64,000 bases of DNA from Immersiella caudata (Eukaryota > Ascomycota > Sordariomycetes > Sordariales > Lasiosphaeriaceae), in NCBI GenBank assembly GCA_030512335.1, contig JAULSU010000006.1, forward strand, positions 3,906,001-3,970,000, given 5' to 3'. The translations under genes and the position numbers were made by a program. Within the stretch, counting starts at the first letter, position 1, and every line of letters starts with the position of its first letter. Below are positions 47,560 through 59,036 of the stretch, piece after piece. The notes under the pieces are model-generated. The model did no database searches. It worked only from the letters and a program-made list of their open reading frames with translations, and had not been told where the DNA came from.

Positions 47560-48190
47560 CCTAGCTTATGGTTTAAGGGTATCTTTAACAATTACTTTAA
47601 CTTAGTATTAGATAAGAGACGAGTTATTACTAATAAAATCTTTAACGCTGACAAAGGCTAGGTTAACTTCGAGGAAGAAATTACTAAGATATACGGCGAA
47701 TGTAACGAATAAAAGCAGGCTAAGGACCGCCTAAAGCGCCTAACACAGGTCGGCTCGGCAGCCTTTTACCTATCTACCTTTAACCGGGATTATTACCGCG
47801 TTAATTAAAACGAGTCCGCCCTTAAGCACCGCTTTTATAAAGGATTTAAGCCCCAGGTTAAGGACGAGTTATGTAAACTGGACTGTTATACGTATAACTT
47901 TGATAACTACGCTAACGAAGCTATTAAAATCAACGCCCGCCTGTACGAACGAAAAATAGAGGATTAAAGACGTTATTAAACGCTTAAACCATAGCTGAAG
48001 GCTAATAAAGGAAAAAAGTACTAACACTAGAGTACCACTTATAGCACTTATTCTGGACCTATAAATATCGGTATAGTGGGGAAGGTATAAGCGGGAGCCG
48101 GGAAAAAGAAGGAAAAGCACCCTAAGGCTGACGTGTAATACTTTAATTATAATAAGTTCGGCCATTACGTTTATAACTGTCGTTAAGGAA
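47560..48190 (+). pseudogene. Chromovirus gag with CCHC zinc knuckle, broken
   Basis: Capsid-type similarity: VNFEEEITKIYGECNE, KQAKDRLKRLTQVGSAAFYLSTFNRDYYRVN, ESALKHRFYKGFKPQVKDEL (about 47650-47880). At 48130-48190 CxxNKFGHYVYNCR keeps the CCHC spacing, with the first Cys pair partly changed. Stops stand where Trp or Gln is expected. Confidence 0.75.
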
Positions 48191-50559
48191 AGAAAAAGGT
48201 TAGGTTTAATCCCCTACCCGAAAGAAAAACCATTCGCTTTAATAATAAAAAGAAAATCATTATATAAATGGTAAACTCTTACCTTAATAACGAGTTAGAA
48301 CTGGATAATAATTACAACAGTATAAGTAAAACTTTATATAACGAACCTTAAAAACGCTTACCACTTAAAGGGCGTAACGTTAACTTAATGTAAGGACTTA
48401 TTAAAGGATTACACCAGTTTTAAAGAAGTGACAATAAAGGTTACAAGACGGTGGAAAAAGGATTAAATAGGGCCCCCCCTAAGGTGCAGGTTAACGAAAA
48501 CCGACTTTAGGAAGGAGCGCCTGCGTAGAGTGAGAACTTTAAGGTGTAGGTCGACTAAAACCAACTCAGGGAACAAATCTTAGCTCTAGTAGGTCTATAA
48601 TACGATAAACTCTTCCCTTTTTAGGTAATTAGATCTAGAGGAAGGTACGTGGAAAGAATGTTCCTTAAATAACTTTTACTATAAGTACACCACTATTAGG
48701 AGTATTTTATCTACGACGTGGAAAATAATACATTACAGGCTTAACTAATAATCCTCCTGTTAAAAATAAACGAGGATATTACCTTAGGATTTCCGTGGTA
48801 ACGATACCAATAGGTACAACCCCCCAGTTACAAACCATTTAATGACATCACGTAACGTTACCTTAGGAATAGTAACTATAAGGGAAGTACGGATAAACTT
48901 TATTAAAAGGCTGTGTATAAAATCAGATTCGTGGAAGAGTTTACCGATAATTAGGAGGAAACCTACCTAACGGAAAACCTGAGGAAGGACTTCTTACGCA
49001 TTATAGGGAAGTTTGTTAACACCTAGGAATATAGACTTACTAACACTTAAGAACATGGTATACATAATAAAGGGATCCTTTATAACGGCCGATCTACAGT
49101 ATACCGTAGACCCACCACTATCCACAAACCCGAGCAATGGCAAAAGATCATGGAAGAATTACGAAGCTTATTAATCTAAGCCATACTAATAATTAACAAA
49201 TGGCACTTGGTGTAATTAGCCCCTATAAACTCGCCTACCTATTATAAGATCTTATAGATCGACTGTGTATACAACACCTGTACACTAAGATATCACTTAA
49301 GTTTAAAAACCTACTTTTAACACTTCTTAACACCTTTAAGAGATTTTATAATCCTTTATATACGTTACTATATCGACTTAAAATATTATCGTGTGGAAAT
49401 CAAAGAGGAAGGACTTAACACCTTTATCGTGCTTACTAATTTTACTCTAGCGTAATGTTAGGTAAACCCTGCCTGGGAATACGACGTTAATACCTGTAAA
49501 GAGGAGAGCTGTACCCTTTACATATTACAGAAGGTAAGGTATTGGTACGATTACAACAAGCACAGGTGTTAGCGCAGGAGGGAACCCCGACGTTAATATT
49601 ACTTTAACCTCGAATTCCTTTACATATACGATATTAAACCCTTTAAAGTTAACTGGAACCTTCCCTGTAATATAACAGGTATTACCTTAAATAAGCGAGT
49701 ACTTTATAATACTTACCTAAGGATCCGTTTAGGAAATAGGTTTAGGCCCTTTTAGCGGGCTGGAAACCAGTAGTTCGCTGGCTAGTAAAAGCTATAAGAC
49801 GAAGAAGAGGCACTTGTTGGTTAGGCTAGAAAAGACCTTTTAACGACAGAATTATTATGATAACCCACCTTGAGGAAGAGAGGAATCACTGGTCTGTTTA
49901 TATGGATGTAACGGATAGATTTAGAAAATTATTCTGCGCACGGGTAATAATTAATAACGGTAACGTTACCGATATTATTAACCTTAAGTTAGTTAATAAG
50001 AAATAACTCCCTTACTAAAAACAGTGTAAAAGATAACGATTCGCTCCAGAGAAGGAGAACTCTATATATATAATAACAGGAAGCTTACTTATAAAGCACC
50101 ACTTTTAATTACGGTGGACGGTAACGAATAATAAGTAACCTTTAACATCTTACCAGTTTTTAACTATAATATAATCTTAAGTAAGCTATAGCTGAGGAAG
50201 TATAACCCTACAATTAATTAAAACGCTAGCTAGTTAAGTTTTAGCCGATAAGAAAAACCCAGAGATCCGGGCTCTAATAGCTAAATTATACCAACTAATA
50301 TACTGTAAGGGTATACCGTACAGTATAATATAGGTGATAAACCGGATAACGTACCCGCTAAGGACAATCTAAAAAACGCTAAGGTCGATGAATTATCCTT
50401 ATTGTGGATACGGTTTTATAAGACAGATAATCCGTACGACTTAGGTTACAAATCTGGTAACGATTAAAAGGTGCAGTTACGACGGTAACCACTTATAAAG
50501 ACGGTAAGACGGCAGAACGGCTAGCCGCGATAACAGGCTTTATATAACTTATTTAAGGT

Positions 50560-51320
50560 TTTTAAGGAATACTAAAAGTATTTGGTGTTTAAAGAGAAGT
50601 TATTACATTTATTAAACTATAGACTTTATAATTATAAAATTAAATTAAAGCTAGGGGCTTAGCTGAAATCTTTCTTAATATACCACTTTAGGCCCTGGTA
50701 AGCTGAGGCCCTTTAGGAATATATTAAAGAGAACCTCGCTTTAAGGTTTATCTAAGAATTTTAATTACCGGTGGGATATCTAGTGTTATTCGTACTTAAA
50801 AAGGACAGTAAATTACATATAATAGTTAATTACTGTTTGTTAAACGAAGATATTATTAAAAATCGATACCTATTACCCCTGATTAATAAGTTTAGAGAAA
50901 AGATCGCCGGAGTAAACTAATTCTCTTTATTTAACTTTTTAAACGTATTTAGTTATTAATAGATCGTAGCCAGAGATAAGTAAAAAACCGTATTCCGGAC
51001 ACGCCTATACCACTATAAATACCGAGTAATACCCTTTAAGCTTACTAATGCCCTAGTGACGTATTAAAGTATAATTAACCACGTTCTCCACCCCTTTATT
51101 AATAAGTTTATGTTTATTTACCTTAATAATATCCTCGTTTATTTAAAAGGAGATAAAGAACACCGTAAATATGTTTATCTTATTCTTTCCGCCCTGGAAA
51201 AGGCTAACTTAACGGTAAACCCTGTTAAAAACCAGTTCCACGTTTAGGAACTCGATTTCCTAGGGTTTAAGATTTCTCCCGGGAAGATAAAGATCTAAAA
51301 GTTAAAGGTCGAGGTAGTTA
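50560..51320 (+). pseudogene. Chromovirus reverse transcriptase, broken
   Basis: VLFVLKKDSKLHIIVNYCLLN (RT block with VxKKDGxxRxCVDYRxLN expected), then RYLLPLIN, FRTRLYHYKYRVIPFKLTNA, and at about 51110-51150 MFIYLNNILVYLKG where active enzymes have YLDDILVYS. Both catalytic Asp codons now read Asn. The downstream LDFLGFKISPGKI block is clear. Confidence 0.82.
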
Positions 51321-52179
51321 TAAACTAGTTAATATTTACGTTATAAAAAGGAGTTTAAACCTTTATTAGCTTTACGAACTTTTATTAACGGTTTATATAA
51401 CACTTTACTAAGATTATTAAACTGTTTTATAAGCTTACGGGTAAAGGAAAACCCTTTATATAGACGGAACGTTAATAAAAGGCCTTTAACAAGCTAAAAC
51501 GCGCCTTTATAACGGTATTAATGCTAGTACTCCTTAACTCCTTAAAACCTTTCTAAGTCGAGACTAACACTTCCGACTTTACCTGTAGAGGAGTGCTAAG
51601 TTAAATAAGGGATAATAGGCTTTAACACCCGGTGGCCTTCCTGTTAAAAGGAGTCCACAGGTTAGCGCTAGGGTACCTTATTTACGATAAGGAACTGATA
51701 TTTATTATCTAGTGTTTTTCGGAATAAGCCCCTTACTTTAGCGGTACAGAGGAACCTGTTAAGGTTTTATCTAACTATGATAACTTATATTACTTTCTGA
51801 TAAAAAAACTTAGCCCCTGGTAAGTAAGATAGGTTAAGCTGATAGTACTGTTCTATTTTAAAATCCACCACGTTAAGGGAACAGAGAACAGAAAGGCCGA
51901 CGCCCTTAACCGTTACTACGATTACCAGGAAAACGTTAAGGATCTTAAACCTATTATAATATTTATCTTAACGGTAAACAAAACCTTAGAACATACCCTT
52001 TAAGTTTTAAACGATTAGATATTAAAAGAAGTATAAGTTTTTATAAACTAATACCCAGATTAAACAGCCGACGACAATATCTAACTCTTTACTAACATTT
52101 ATTAAAAATATCGTGTTAAATGGGAATAAGACGATTTTTAAGCCAGAAGGGAACACTTCTCAGGTTACTGTAACGTTTC

Positions 52180-53100
52180 TTACTAAGTTAAAAGGCTTTA
52201 CCCTAACTGTGAAGAAGCTAATAAACTGCTGAAGGAATTAAAGGGAGGATCCTGATTAAACGACCTCCTCTTTTATAAGGGAAAACCCTATATTCACATC
52301 CTCTCCCAGTTCCCAGCATACTATAGAGTTCTATTTTAATAGATTTTATCACCGGAATCCCTAATTTTAAAGACCCAGCTATAAACATCAGTTACGACTT
52401 TATTTAAGTAGTTATTAACAGAATAATAAAATAGGTATACTTCTTACTATACTTAACACAAACAACAGCCAAATAACTTACTTACCTTTTTAAGCGGTAT
52501 ATTATCTTCTAACACCTTTAGCCTAATAATATCGTTTCTAACCGAGATAAGCTGTTTGTTTTGAAGTTCTGGTAAGGACTGATGTAATAAATGGGCATAA
52601 AGAGTAAGTTATTAATAACTTTCCACCCTTAGACTGACGGATAAATAGAACGCCTGAATCACACCCTTAAAACGTACCTCTAAGCGTTTATTAACTTCGA
52701 ATAAAACAACTGGTTTAAACTATTATTAACAGTATAGATAACCTATAATATAACCACTGTTAAGTTAACTAAGATCTCTCTATTTTTTACACTATTTAGT
52801 TAAGAACCAGAACTCCGCCAAGGACCACCCATAAATACGCCCCGAGCCGCCGTCTAAGCCGACTAACTTTAAAAGCTACATAATTACTTAAGGGCCGAAC
52901 TTAAGTTTACCTGTAAGTAAATAAAGGGTTATTATAATAATAAAAAAACCAAGGGACTGACTCTCTAGGAAGGAGACCTAGTCTACCTTTTTTGCAAAAC
53001 TTATACACCTAACGACCGAGCTGTAAACTTGACTTTAAGAAACTCGGACCGTTCCTCGTTAAAAAAAAGATCGCTACCTTTAACTATAAACTTAACTTAC
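52180..53100 (+). pseudogene. Chromovirus integrase, broken
   Basis: YPNCEEANKLLKELKGGS marks the zinc-binding part. About 52530-52860 reads RDKLFVLKFW, MGIKSKLLITFHP-TDG-IERLNHTLKTYL and FINFE-NNWFKLL, the catalytic-core pattern HPQTDGQTERxNQxLE with Gln codons turned to stops. It is followed by LVYLF and a GPF-like end. Confidence 0.82.
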
Positions 53101-53189
53101 CCACCTTTATAAAGGTGTGGATTAAGGTTTTCCATATCTCCCTTTTAAGCCAGCGCTAAGGAACGTTTCACTTAAAAGGAAGATTAAAA

Positions 53190-53380
53190 TACACGCCGAC
53201 GAAAAAGACTTCGATATTAAAGGAATTTTAAATTCATAATATTGTAAAAGTAAACTTTATTATCTTATTAAATAGCTAGGTTACAGCCCTAAGTTGAACT
53301 CTTAAGAGCTAATTAATAATCTTTCTTACCCCGAATTAATTAAGAAGTTCCACCGTGAAAATCCAGACTAACCACAACCA
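53190..53380 (+). pseudogene. Chromodomain at the integrase C-terminus
   Basis: HADEKDFDIKGILNS, then CKSKLYYLIK-LGYSPKLNS-ELINNL and PELIKKFHRENPD follow the chromodomain pattern (two aromatic cage positions in Y-L-V-K-W-x-G-Y; the Trp codon is now a stop). In active chromoviruses this domain binds methylated histone H3K9 and directs integration to heterochromatin. Confidence 0.78.
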
Positions 53381-53504
53381 GTAAAAAGGCGCCAACCCCT
53401 AAGGGCCACGGCATAAAGGGCACTATAATAACACTATTAGCTATGTAAAATAACCGTTTAACTTACAGTTTCACCTGATAAAAGAAATAATAAGTTAAGG
53501 GTAG

Positions 53505-53620
53505 TGGCCTATGTGGGATTTAAACCCACGCCCTCTTATTAAATAACCCTTATAAATATACCTAGCTTATTTATAAAAGATGTTACGGAGTAAGCGCGCT
53601 AATTACTGTGTTAACGGACC
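53505..53620 (-). other. tRNA-like sequence inside chromovirus copy 2 (antisense)
   Basis: On the minus strand: acceptor GGTCCGT with ATAGGCC (ACGGGCC before mutation), GCGC D-stem remnant, CTTAC anticodon stem, an intron-like AT-rich insert, variable loop GAGGGC, T arm GTGGGTTTAAATCCCAC. It is the counterpart of 30600-30718, at the same distance (about 0.7 kb) from the 3' LTR. Confidence 0.6.
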
Positions 53621-54362
53621 ATTTTATTATTAAAACGTACCTTTATTACCACAACCTTTAACCCCGGTAACTGGCCTACCTCCCCTAGAATGGATCTAAA
53701 CGATTATTAATACTAAACCAGAGCCAAAGGGATCGACAACTAACCTTAGGAAGTAATTATCACCGGTAGCGGCAACCCTGTAGTTATACCACCATTTAAA
53801 AACACACCCCAGTTTAACACTTTGGGGAAGCCAGGCTCTGTGGGGTTAGGAGCGGCTAAGGCTTATTATCGCTTCTCCTCGTCCTGTATCACCAGTTTAT
53901 AATTAAAAAGCTCGTCCACTCGACGCGTTAACCCCTTCCGTCAATCCTTTAAACGATTAAACTTAGCCAGATTAACCTGCAGCTAAATAAAGACCTTACG
54001 CTTTTCCTTATCCAGACGTTGTTTCTCTTTAATAACGTTTTAAAGGATCGTCAGATTATTACTATAGACGTTACATAACAAGTTAACCTAACCCCTAACA
54101 CCGACGTAATTCCTGTAAGACTTACTCTTATTAACTGTTTTACACTCCAGGTTAAGGCGCGTGTAACGGGAACAGTGGACCGGTATAACGATATTAAAGG
54201 TACTGATAAAAAGGGCGTTCTCGAGGTGGCGGTCGGTAAACGAGGGTTTTATTCTCCTGTTCTATTTCTTAATCACGTTAGCAGGTATAATTACGATAAT
54301 TGTTAGGAGAAAAAACGTACCTCAAGCTTTTATGGAAAAAGGATAATAAAGAGGGGGAATTA

Positions 54363-54853
54363 TGTGACGACCTGCGGGCCACCTTTATAGGCTGGAACGG
54401 ACCGATATGTCCTTATAGACGTTACAGTATAAAAATACAGTACAAGTGTAGTATACGTACGGATTAATCACCCTAATTACTGGAGGGAAAGAGTGATTAC
54501 GATAAACGCTAAGACTATTAATCACCTTGTTTACCTGGTGAGACCAGTGATTAAAGTGATCAAAGGTATAAGTTACTTTACCATTAGTTAGTATAGATAG
54601 CTATTATTGTACTTATGATGGTGTAAGGAACTTTCTATTCCTTACGTAAGTATTTACTTATTAATTGAACCAATATCGATTATGTCTTACTGTATTAATA
54701 TACAGAGTGTTACTTTGTCTTATAGTGATATATGACCACTATTAACCAGTGAACCCCGTCTGTAAGGACTTGCCTCTGTGCCACTCCTCTCTCCCCCACC
54801 CTGCCTATCCAGCGACCCTGCCGACCGCTTGTCGACAGGTAGAGGTCGTAACA
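54363..54853 (+). repeat. Chromovirus copy 2, 3' LTR
   Basis: 491 bp, same length as the 5' LTR, followed by the CTAAA duplication. Confidence 0.93.
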
Positions 54854-55018
54854 CTAAAATGCCTAAAGTTTATATATATATATATGTTATGTTTTATATT
54901 TTAATTAACACTAAGTATTAATTATAGTCAACTAGTTATTATCAATAATAAAAAATATTATTATTACTAACAATCCTTTTTTTTCCCCTTTCTTTTCTAT
55001 TCCATTCTGCTATATAAT
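54854..55018 (-). mobile_element. hAT type-1 5' region, remainder after chromovirus insertion
   Basis: Its complement matches 29290-29370 of the hAT at 26250-29541 (taattaatacttagtgttaattaaaat..., tatatatata, ctttagtcat-like). The other side of the insertion is 46577-46612 (cagtctagtgactgactaagactga). Confidence 0.65.
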
Positions 55019-55214
55019 CTGTCAGCAACGTTGACTGGATGCCTGGCACTACCTAAACGCCAGTCAGCCTCAACCATAGTGTTGACGAAGCTGAATCCTA
55101 CGAATTGGCTTATAAAGGAGGTTCTGGCTTTCAGACAGAGCCTCAACACAATACAATCAAGCTGCTACAACCCACATAAATTCCATCAAATCCAGAGTGC
55201 AGTGTTTCTGACAG
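55019..55214. mobile_element. 196-bp foldback/MITE-like element, right island border
   Basis: It starts CTGTCAGCAACGTTGACTGG and ends GTGCAGTGTTTCTGACAG. Its middle (GGTTCTGGCTTTCAGACAGA ... caatacaatcaagc) matches the element at 19831-20026, in the same orientation. The left terminal repeat is more eroded. Confidence 0.65.
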
Positions 55215-55814
55215 CTGTAGTGCTGCCCACGACCACGTGGTAGCGTGTGCTAACTGCTGTGGTGATGACCATGGCTGGGCATGCCGCGACTGAAGGGGTA
55301 GTACTGGGGCCGAGTATGAGCCCTGCTCCGGAATGCTCTGAGGCGTTGCGCTATTCTGCCACCTGTTTGGAGGTGGCGGAGATTCTGGTATCGAATGCAT
55401 CCCTCCTGCGCTCTAGCGGCCGCTTTCTAAAGAATGCGTGTTGACAGCCTTGCGGCTTCAGAAAATCGCAGTGGTCAGATTCGGTAGTGAAATGTGGGAA
55501 GGTGCCGGGGAGCTCTTGCTTCAAAGTTTCCGTCCTTACATGGAAGCTGAGGCAGGCAACTTGCGGCCTAAGGCTGCGGCGGTTTTTTGTTTTTGTGCGC
55601 GGGGCTCTCCAAGTGCCGCCAACTGCGCACCCTCATCGCCAGTTCCGTCCAATCACCAACCCTCCTGTGACGAGTCCTCCGAACCCCTGCATGCAGCTGT
55701 GTGCGTCACCCCAAACCAGGCAGCGGGTTCAAATCAACAACTTTATCCAGACGCGGAAGCCCCACATCCGATCAAGCCACTGCCTTTCAACTATCCTTCT
55801 TGGGCTGCGTCGAC
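55215..55814. other. No gene recognised; flank of the actin-like gene
   Basis: GC content returns to the level of the gene-bearing arms. Overlapping ORFs of 120-127 aa (55438-55852) show no domain. Some of this may be 5' UTR or promoter of the actin-like gene. Confidence 0.4.
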
Positions 55815-57272
55815 ATGTTGAAGGAGGCGACAGCGAATCCGCAAGGCGCTGAAGGAACCGGCGAAGTTTTCGCAGGACCTTCAGTTGCGCCAACTGTGAT
55901 TATCGACACAGGGTGACATCTCCATCGTCCGAGGTCCCCCTGCAACAACGAAGCTAATCAGCATGCAATCAATCAACAGGTCATGCACGACAAAATTTGG
56001 CTTCGGCGGCGATCCGGAGCCTGCCGAGCTCTGTCAGTGACTATCCTTGACTTGACTAGACAATTGCAACCGACTAACAGGGTGTAGCGTCAGTTGTCGG
56101 TCGCTGGAAATACATGCCGTTCGTTTAAGCCCGTCGCTGTCGTCAAAGCTGCCCACAGGTTGACCTTTCACACCAGAATGTGCCTTCTCGGTTCAACCAT
56201 CCGGGACTCATATGTCGGCGACGAAATGCACGGCCAGGAGGGGCACCTTAAATATTCTTACCCCATCTCCGGAAATCACGTCACCAGCTGGGACGACGTT
56301 GAGATCCTTTGGCGGCACATCTTCCGATCGAAGCTCAAAATTGACCCTGAAGAGCACCCCCTGCTTGTTACAGCCCCTGAAGTAGGGCGAACTGAACGGG
56401 ACAAGTATTTCCGCTCCCTTTTCTACGTTTTCCATCAAGTTCATGCAACTGAGTCAATGCTGTCAGTTACAAGCTCGCCACCATCCTCTTCGAAACATAC
56501 GAAGTTCCCCGCGCATTCGTCGCCTCGCCCTCAGCCCTATCCCTTCTCGGCTTCGGCCGCTCTACCGGTCTCGTCATCGACTCCGGCCATGGCCAGACGA
56601 CATGTGTCCCCATCTACAACGGCTTTCCCCTTCCCCATGCCGCTCAGTCTCTTCCGCTCGGAGGGAGAGAAATAGCATCCAATCTCGGGGCTCTTCTTCC
56701 GCCATGGGCTCCAAAACCAGACGAGGTAGCACTGATGGATATAAAGGAGAAGTTTTGCCGCATCGAGTTGGACCCGTATCGTGGCGTGGATGAGAAGTCT
56801 CTGGAGGCGGGGAAGTACACCCTGCCTGATGGGAAGGCTATCTCCATCGAGTTGGAGGCGTTTCTCGCGCCTGAGCCACTCTTTGCACCGTTTCTGGGTT
56901 TGCCAGCTACCGTGCAGCGGGTCATTGCGGCTGCGGATGCCAGTTTGAAAGAGGAACTCTGGGGCAATATCGTCTTGGTGAGTCCCCTGACAGCGTATGA
57001 TGTACCTGAGCTGATATTCTGTGGTGCAGACCGGCGGAAACACTGCGATGCCGGGCTTCTGCGAACGTCTGAGCCAAGATCTCGAACTGCTGACCCCTTC
57101 TGGGATCAAAAAGCAAATCGGGGGCTTTCGGGATCCCAAGACAGCAGCTTGGCGTGGAGGGTCGATGCTCAGCAGTCTGAGCACTTTTCGGGATATGTGT
57201 ATTCCGTACAACGAGTATGACGAGTATGGTCCTGTTTTGTTGCGGCGGAAGTGTTTAGGTATTTGCCAGTAA
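55815..57272 (+). CDS. Divergent actin-like protein, 5 exons
   Basis: The exons are 55815-55912, 55980-56036, 56159-56404, 56467-56977 and 57030-57272 (1155 nt, 384 aa). All introns are GT-AG and in phase. Actin landmarks appear in order: VIIDTGS with TKFGFGGDPEP (phosphate-1 loop), IRDSYVGDEMHGQEGHLKYSYPISGNHVTSWDDVEILWRH, EEHPLLVTAPEV, ATILFETYEVPRAFVA, STGLVIDSGHGQTTCVPIYNGFPLPHA (phosphate-2 loop), IKEKFCRIELD, TGGNTAMPGF (adenosine pocket) and the C-terminal WRGGSMLSSLSTFRDMCIPYNEYDEYGP. The length is near actin's 375. Divergence is high, so it is an actin-like protein and not the conserved actin gene. Intron 2 (122 nt) contains 56081-56120, which could encode VASVVGRWKY, like actin SIVGRPRH, but splicing it in meets a TAG or shifts the frame, so this segment may have been lost. 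Confidence 0.8.
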
Positions 57273-57671
57273 TTCTTTTTAGGAGAGATTTCATCCGGAT
57301 CGGGCCATTCATCTGCGTTGTATTCACCCGCAGACACGAAACCTGCGTCTTTAGGGACGATGCCTATTTCGGCTTGCCAGACGGGGGACATGCGTTTGGG
57401 TTGGGGTAGAGACAGGGGAAGGCAGCGTTGAGGAGGGGGTTGGGCATGAAATGAATTTTGGGAGCGGTCGAAGGTGACAAAGAGGGTTCGGCGGGGAAGA
57501 AGAGGTATCGTTGGAGGGAAGGTGAGATGGAGGAGGATGGATTCGAGGAGTTCGGGGAGGGAGAAGACTTTGGAGATGGTTTTGAGTTGTTAGATTGGTG
57601 CCCTTATTTGGGCCAGGTACCTGACGGCACCGAGGGCATCTCCCTTGTTTCTCGGCCATGGCGATGCTCAT
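57273..57671 (-). pseudogene. Possible F-box-like gene start, uncertain
   Basis: On the minus strand, after MSIAMAEKQGRCPRCR, a likely short intron leads to VFSLPELLESILLHLTF and LPRRTLFVTFDRSQNSF. These resemble the 'VFxIPELLExILLxL' start of fungal F-box-like proteins. The frame then runs on into the antisense of the actin-like gene without a natural end. It may be a truncated gene whose remainder was lost beside the actin-like gene. Low confidence. Confidence 0.3.
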
Positions 57672-58147
57672 GATGTCGACTTCCTGTGAAGAGTGTCAGG
57701 TAAGGTGATTAGCTGGGATAGTTTGCAAGAAGATATATTCGTTTAAAGAACGTGTGAGTTTGGTAGTTGTCAGTAAATCAGTGAGAGTGAAAATACTGCT
57801 GGGCCGCTCGGTAAAATTGAGAAGGAGCGCTCGTGTGGATTGTAGGTGTCATTGATACAGGGCTGTATTCGACAGACCCTTGGCGGTCCCCCGCTGCTAA
57901 TAGAGCCAAAAGTGATGCATTGATATTTCAGCACCTTTAGGGAACGTTCCAGTTCCTGTGTGCTTCTTCTCGAGTTGCAGCTTCTGAGAGAGAAAAGAGT
58001 TGTCTGACAAGTTGATGGCGATGCGCGTGGTTCGGCCTCTAACCTGTTTCAGCTTAGTGCCCCTATAAACACTGCCATGGATTACCAACTCTCCACCACC
58101 AAATGTGACTCCCCTTTCCCTTCGCAACACAACACGAACTATCCACC
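57672..58147. other. No gene recognised
   Basis: Short ORFs only. It probably holds the promoters of the flanking reading frames. Confidence 0.45.
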
Positions 58148-58561
58148 ATGGCAACAACCATCGCCCCCCTCGGTACGAACGACAACATGTCACCCTTACT
58201 ACTACCAACCCTCATCCTCCTCCTCACATCCCATGCGCACACACCCCCTCTCCACCCACCCCCCGACCTCAAGTTCAACCTCCGCACCATTGAAAACCCT
58301 CCTAAAATCATACGTGATTCGCACACGGGCGTCTCTAAACGTCTTCGCGATCACCTCCTACACTACGACGACTTCGTCGCCCTCATAGACCACGTCGAGA
58401 CACAAATCCTTGCCATGGTTGTTGACGATATCTCGGCCCTGACCCCGGACTCGGCCTCGGACTTGGCCCCGAACACTAGCGCGGAAGGGAGGAGAATACT
58501 TTCAGTCGCGGCGTTTGTGCCAGAGGTCATCACCGGAGTGTGGCGTTTGTTGAGGAGCTAG
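58148..58561 (+). CDS. Hypothetical protein, 137 aa
   Basis: A single open frame from MATTIAPLGTNDN with a hydrophobic stretch (MSPLLLPTLILLLTS, about residues 14-28) that could be a signal anchor. A likely helical charged region follows (VSKRLRDHLLHYDDFVALIDHVETQILAMVVDDI), then a short C-terminal helix VITGVWRLLRS. No family recognised. The coding call rests on length and helical character only. Overlapping frames are also open here because the DNA is C-rich. Confidence 0.35.
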   Translation: MATTIAPLGTNDNMSPLLLPTLILLLTSHAHTPPLHPPPDLKFNLRTIENPPKIIRDSHTGVSKRLRDHLLHYDDFVALIDHVETQILAMVVDDISALTPDSASDLAPNTSAEGRRILSVAAFVPEVITGVWRLLRS

Positions 58562-59036
58562 CCGACAGGGAGTGGCCCGCGGGGTGGGAGGTGAGGGTGG
58601 TGCATCGGGATTTGGACCGTGGCCAGGATAAAAGGGAGGGGCGGGCACGGAGAGGGAGGGAAGGGAAGGGACGGGGTGGGTTTGGATTGGTGTTGGGTGA
58701 GGGCGAGTAGAATTAGGAGGATGCTGAAGTGATCCGGGGTTTCAAGGATAAATTGCAATCACGAGCACATTTGCAACACCACATTATTTGCAACCCTCAG
58801 GCTCAGAACCTGCATGACTATGCCTAATGTTTTTTTTCACGTGTATGTTGCCTATTGGAATTCTTCTTGTCGTACTACTCGCATCAATCCATCAACCAAG
58901 AATTTTCATTGTACCCCTGAGCCCAGTGTTCCAAGACACAAAACAAAACAACCGAACAAAGAAAACAATCCATTCTTTTCCCTGGGCAGTCATATTCGAT
59001 TGTAACCCCTAATGTGTATGGCCAATTGCAGAGAAA
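58562..59036. other. No gene recognised
   Basis: No convincing exon. It includes a G/A-rich stretch (58640-58700) and the shared 3' region of the convergent reading frames on either side. Confidence 0.45.

Larger units (their letters stand above)
46613..54853 (+). mobile_element. Ty3/gypsy chromovirus copy 2, full length 8241 bp, mutated
   Basis: Two 491-bp LTRs (46613-47103, 54363-54853) start TGTGACGACC and end GGTCGTAACA. CTAAA target duplications lie at 46608-46612 and 54854-54858. The forward coding order is gag, zinc knuckle, protease/RT, RNase H, integrase, chromodomain. A polypurine tract (ataaagagggggaatta) precedes the 3' LTR. Every frame has many TAA/TAG codons. It sits inside a third hAT type-1 copy (46577-46612 and 54854-55018). 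Confidence 0.93.

Noticed and set aside
56537..57391. 284-aa minus frame opposite the actin-like gene
   Set aside because: The actin-like exons on the plus strand are clearly real; this is their antisense shadow.
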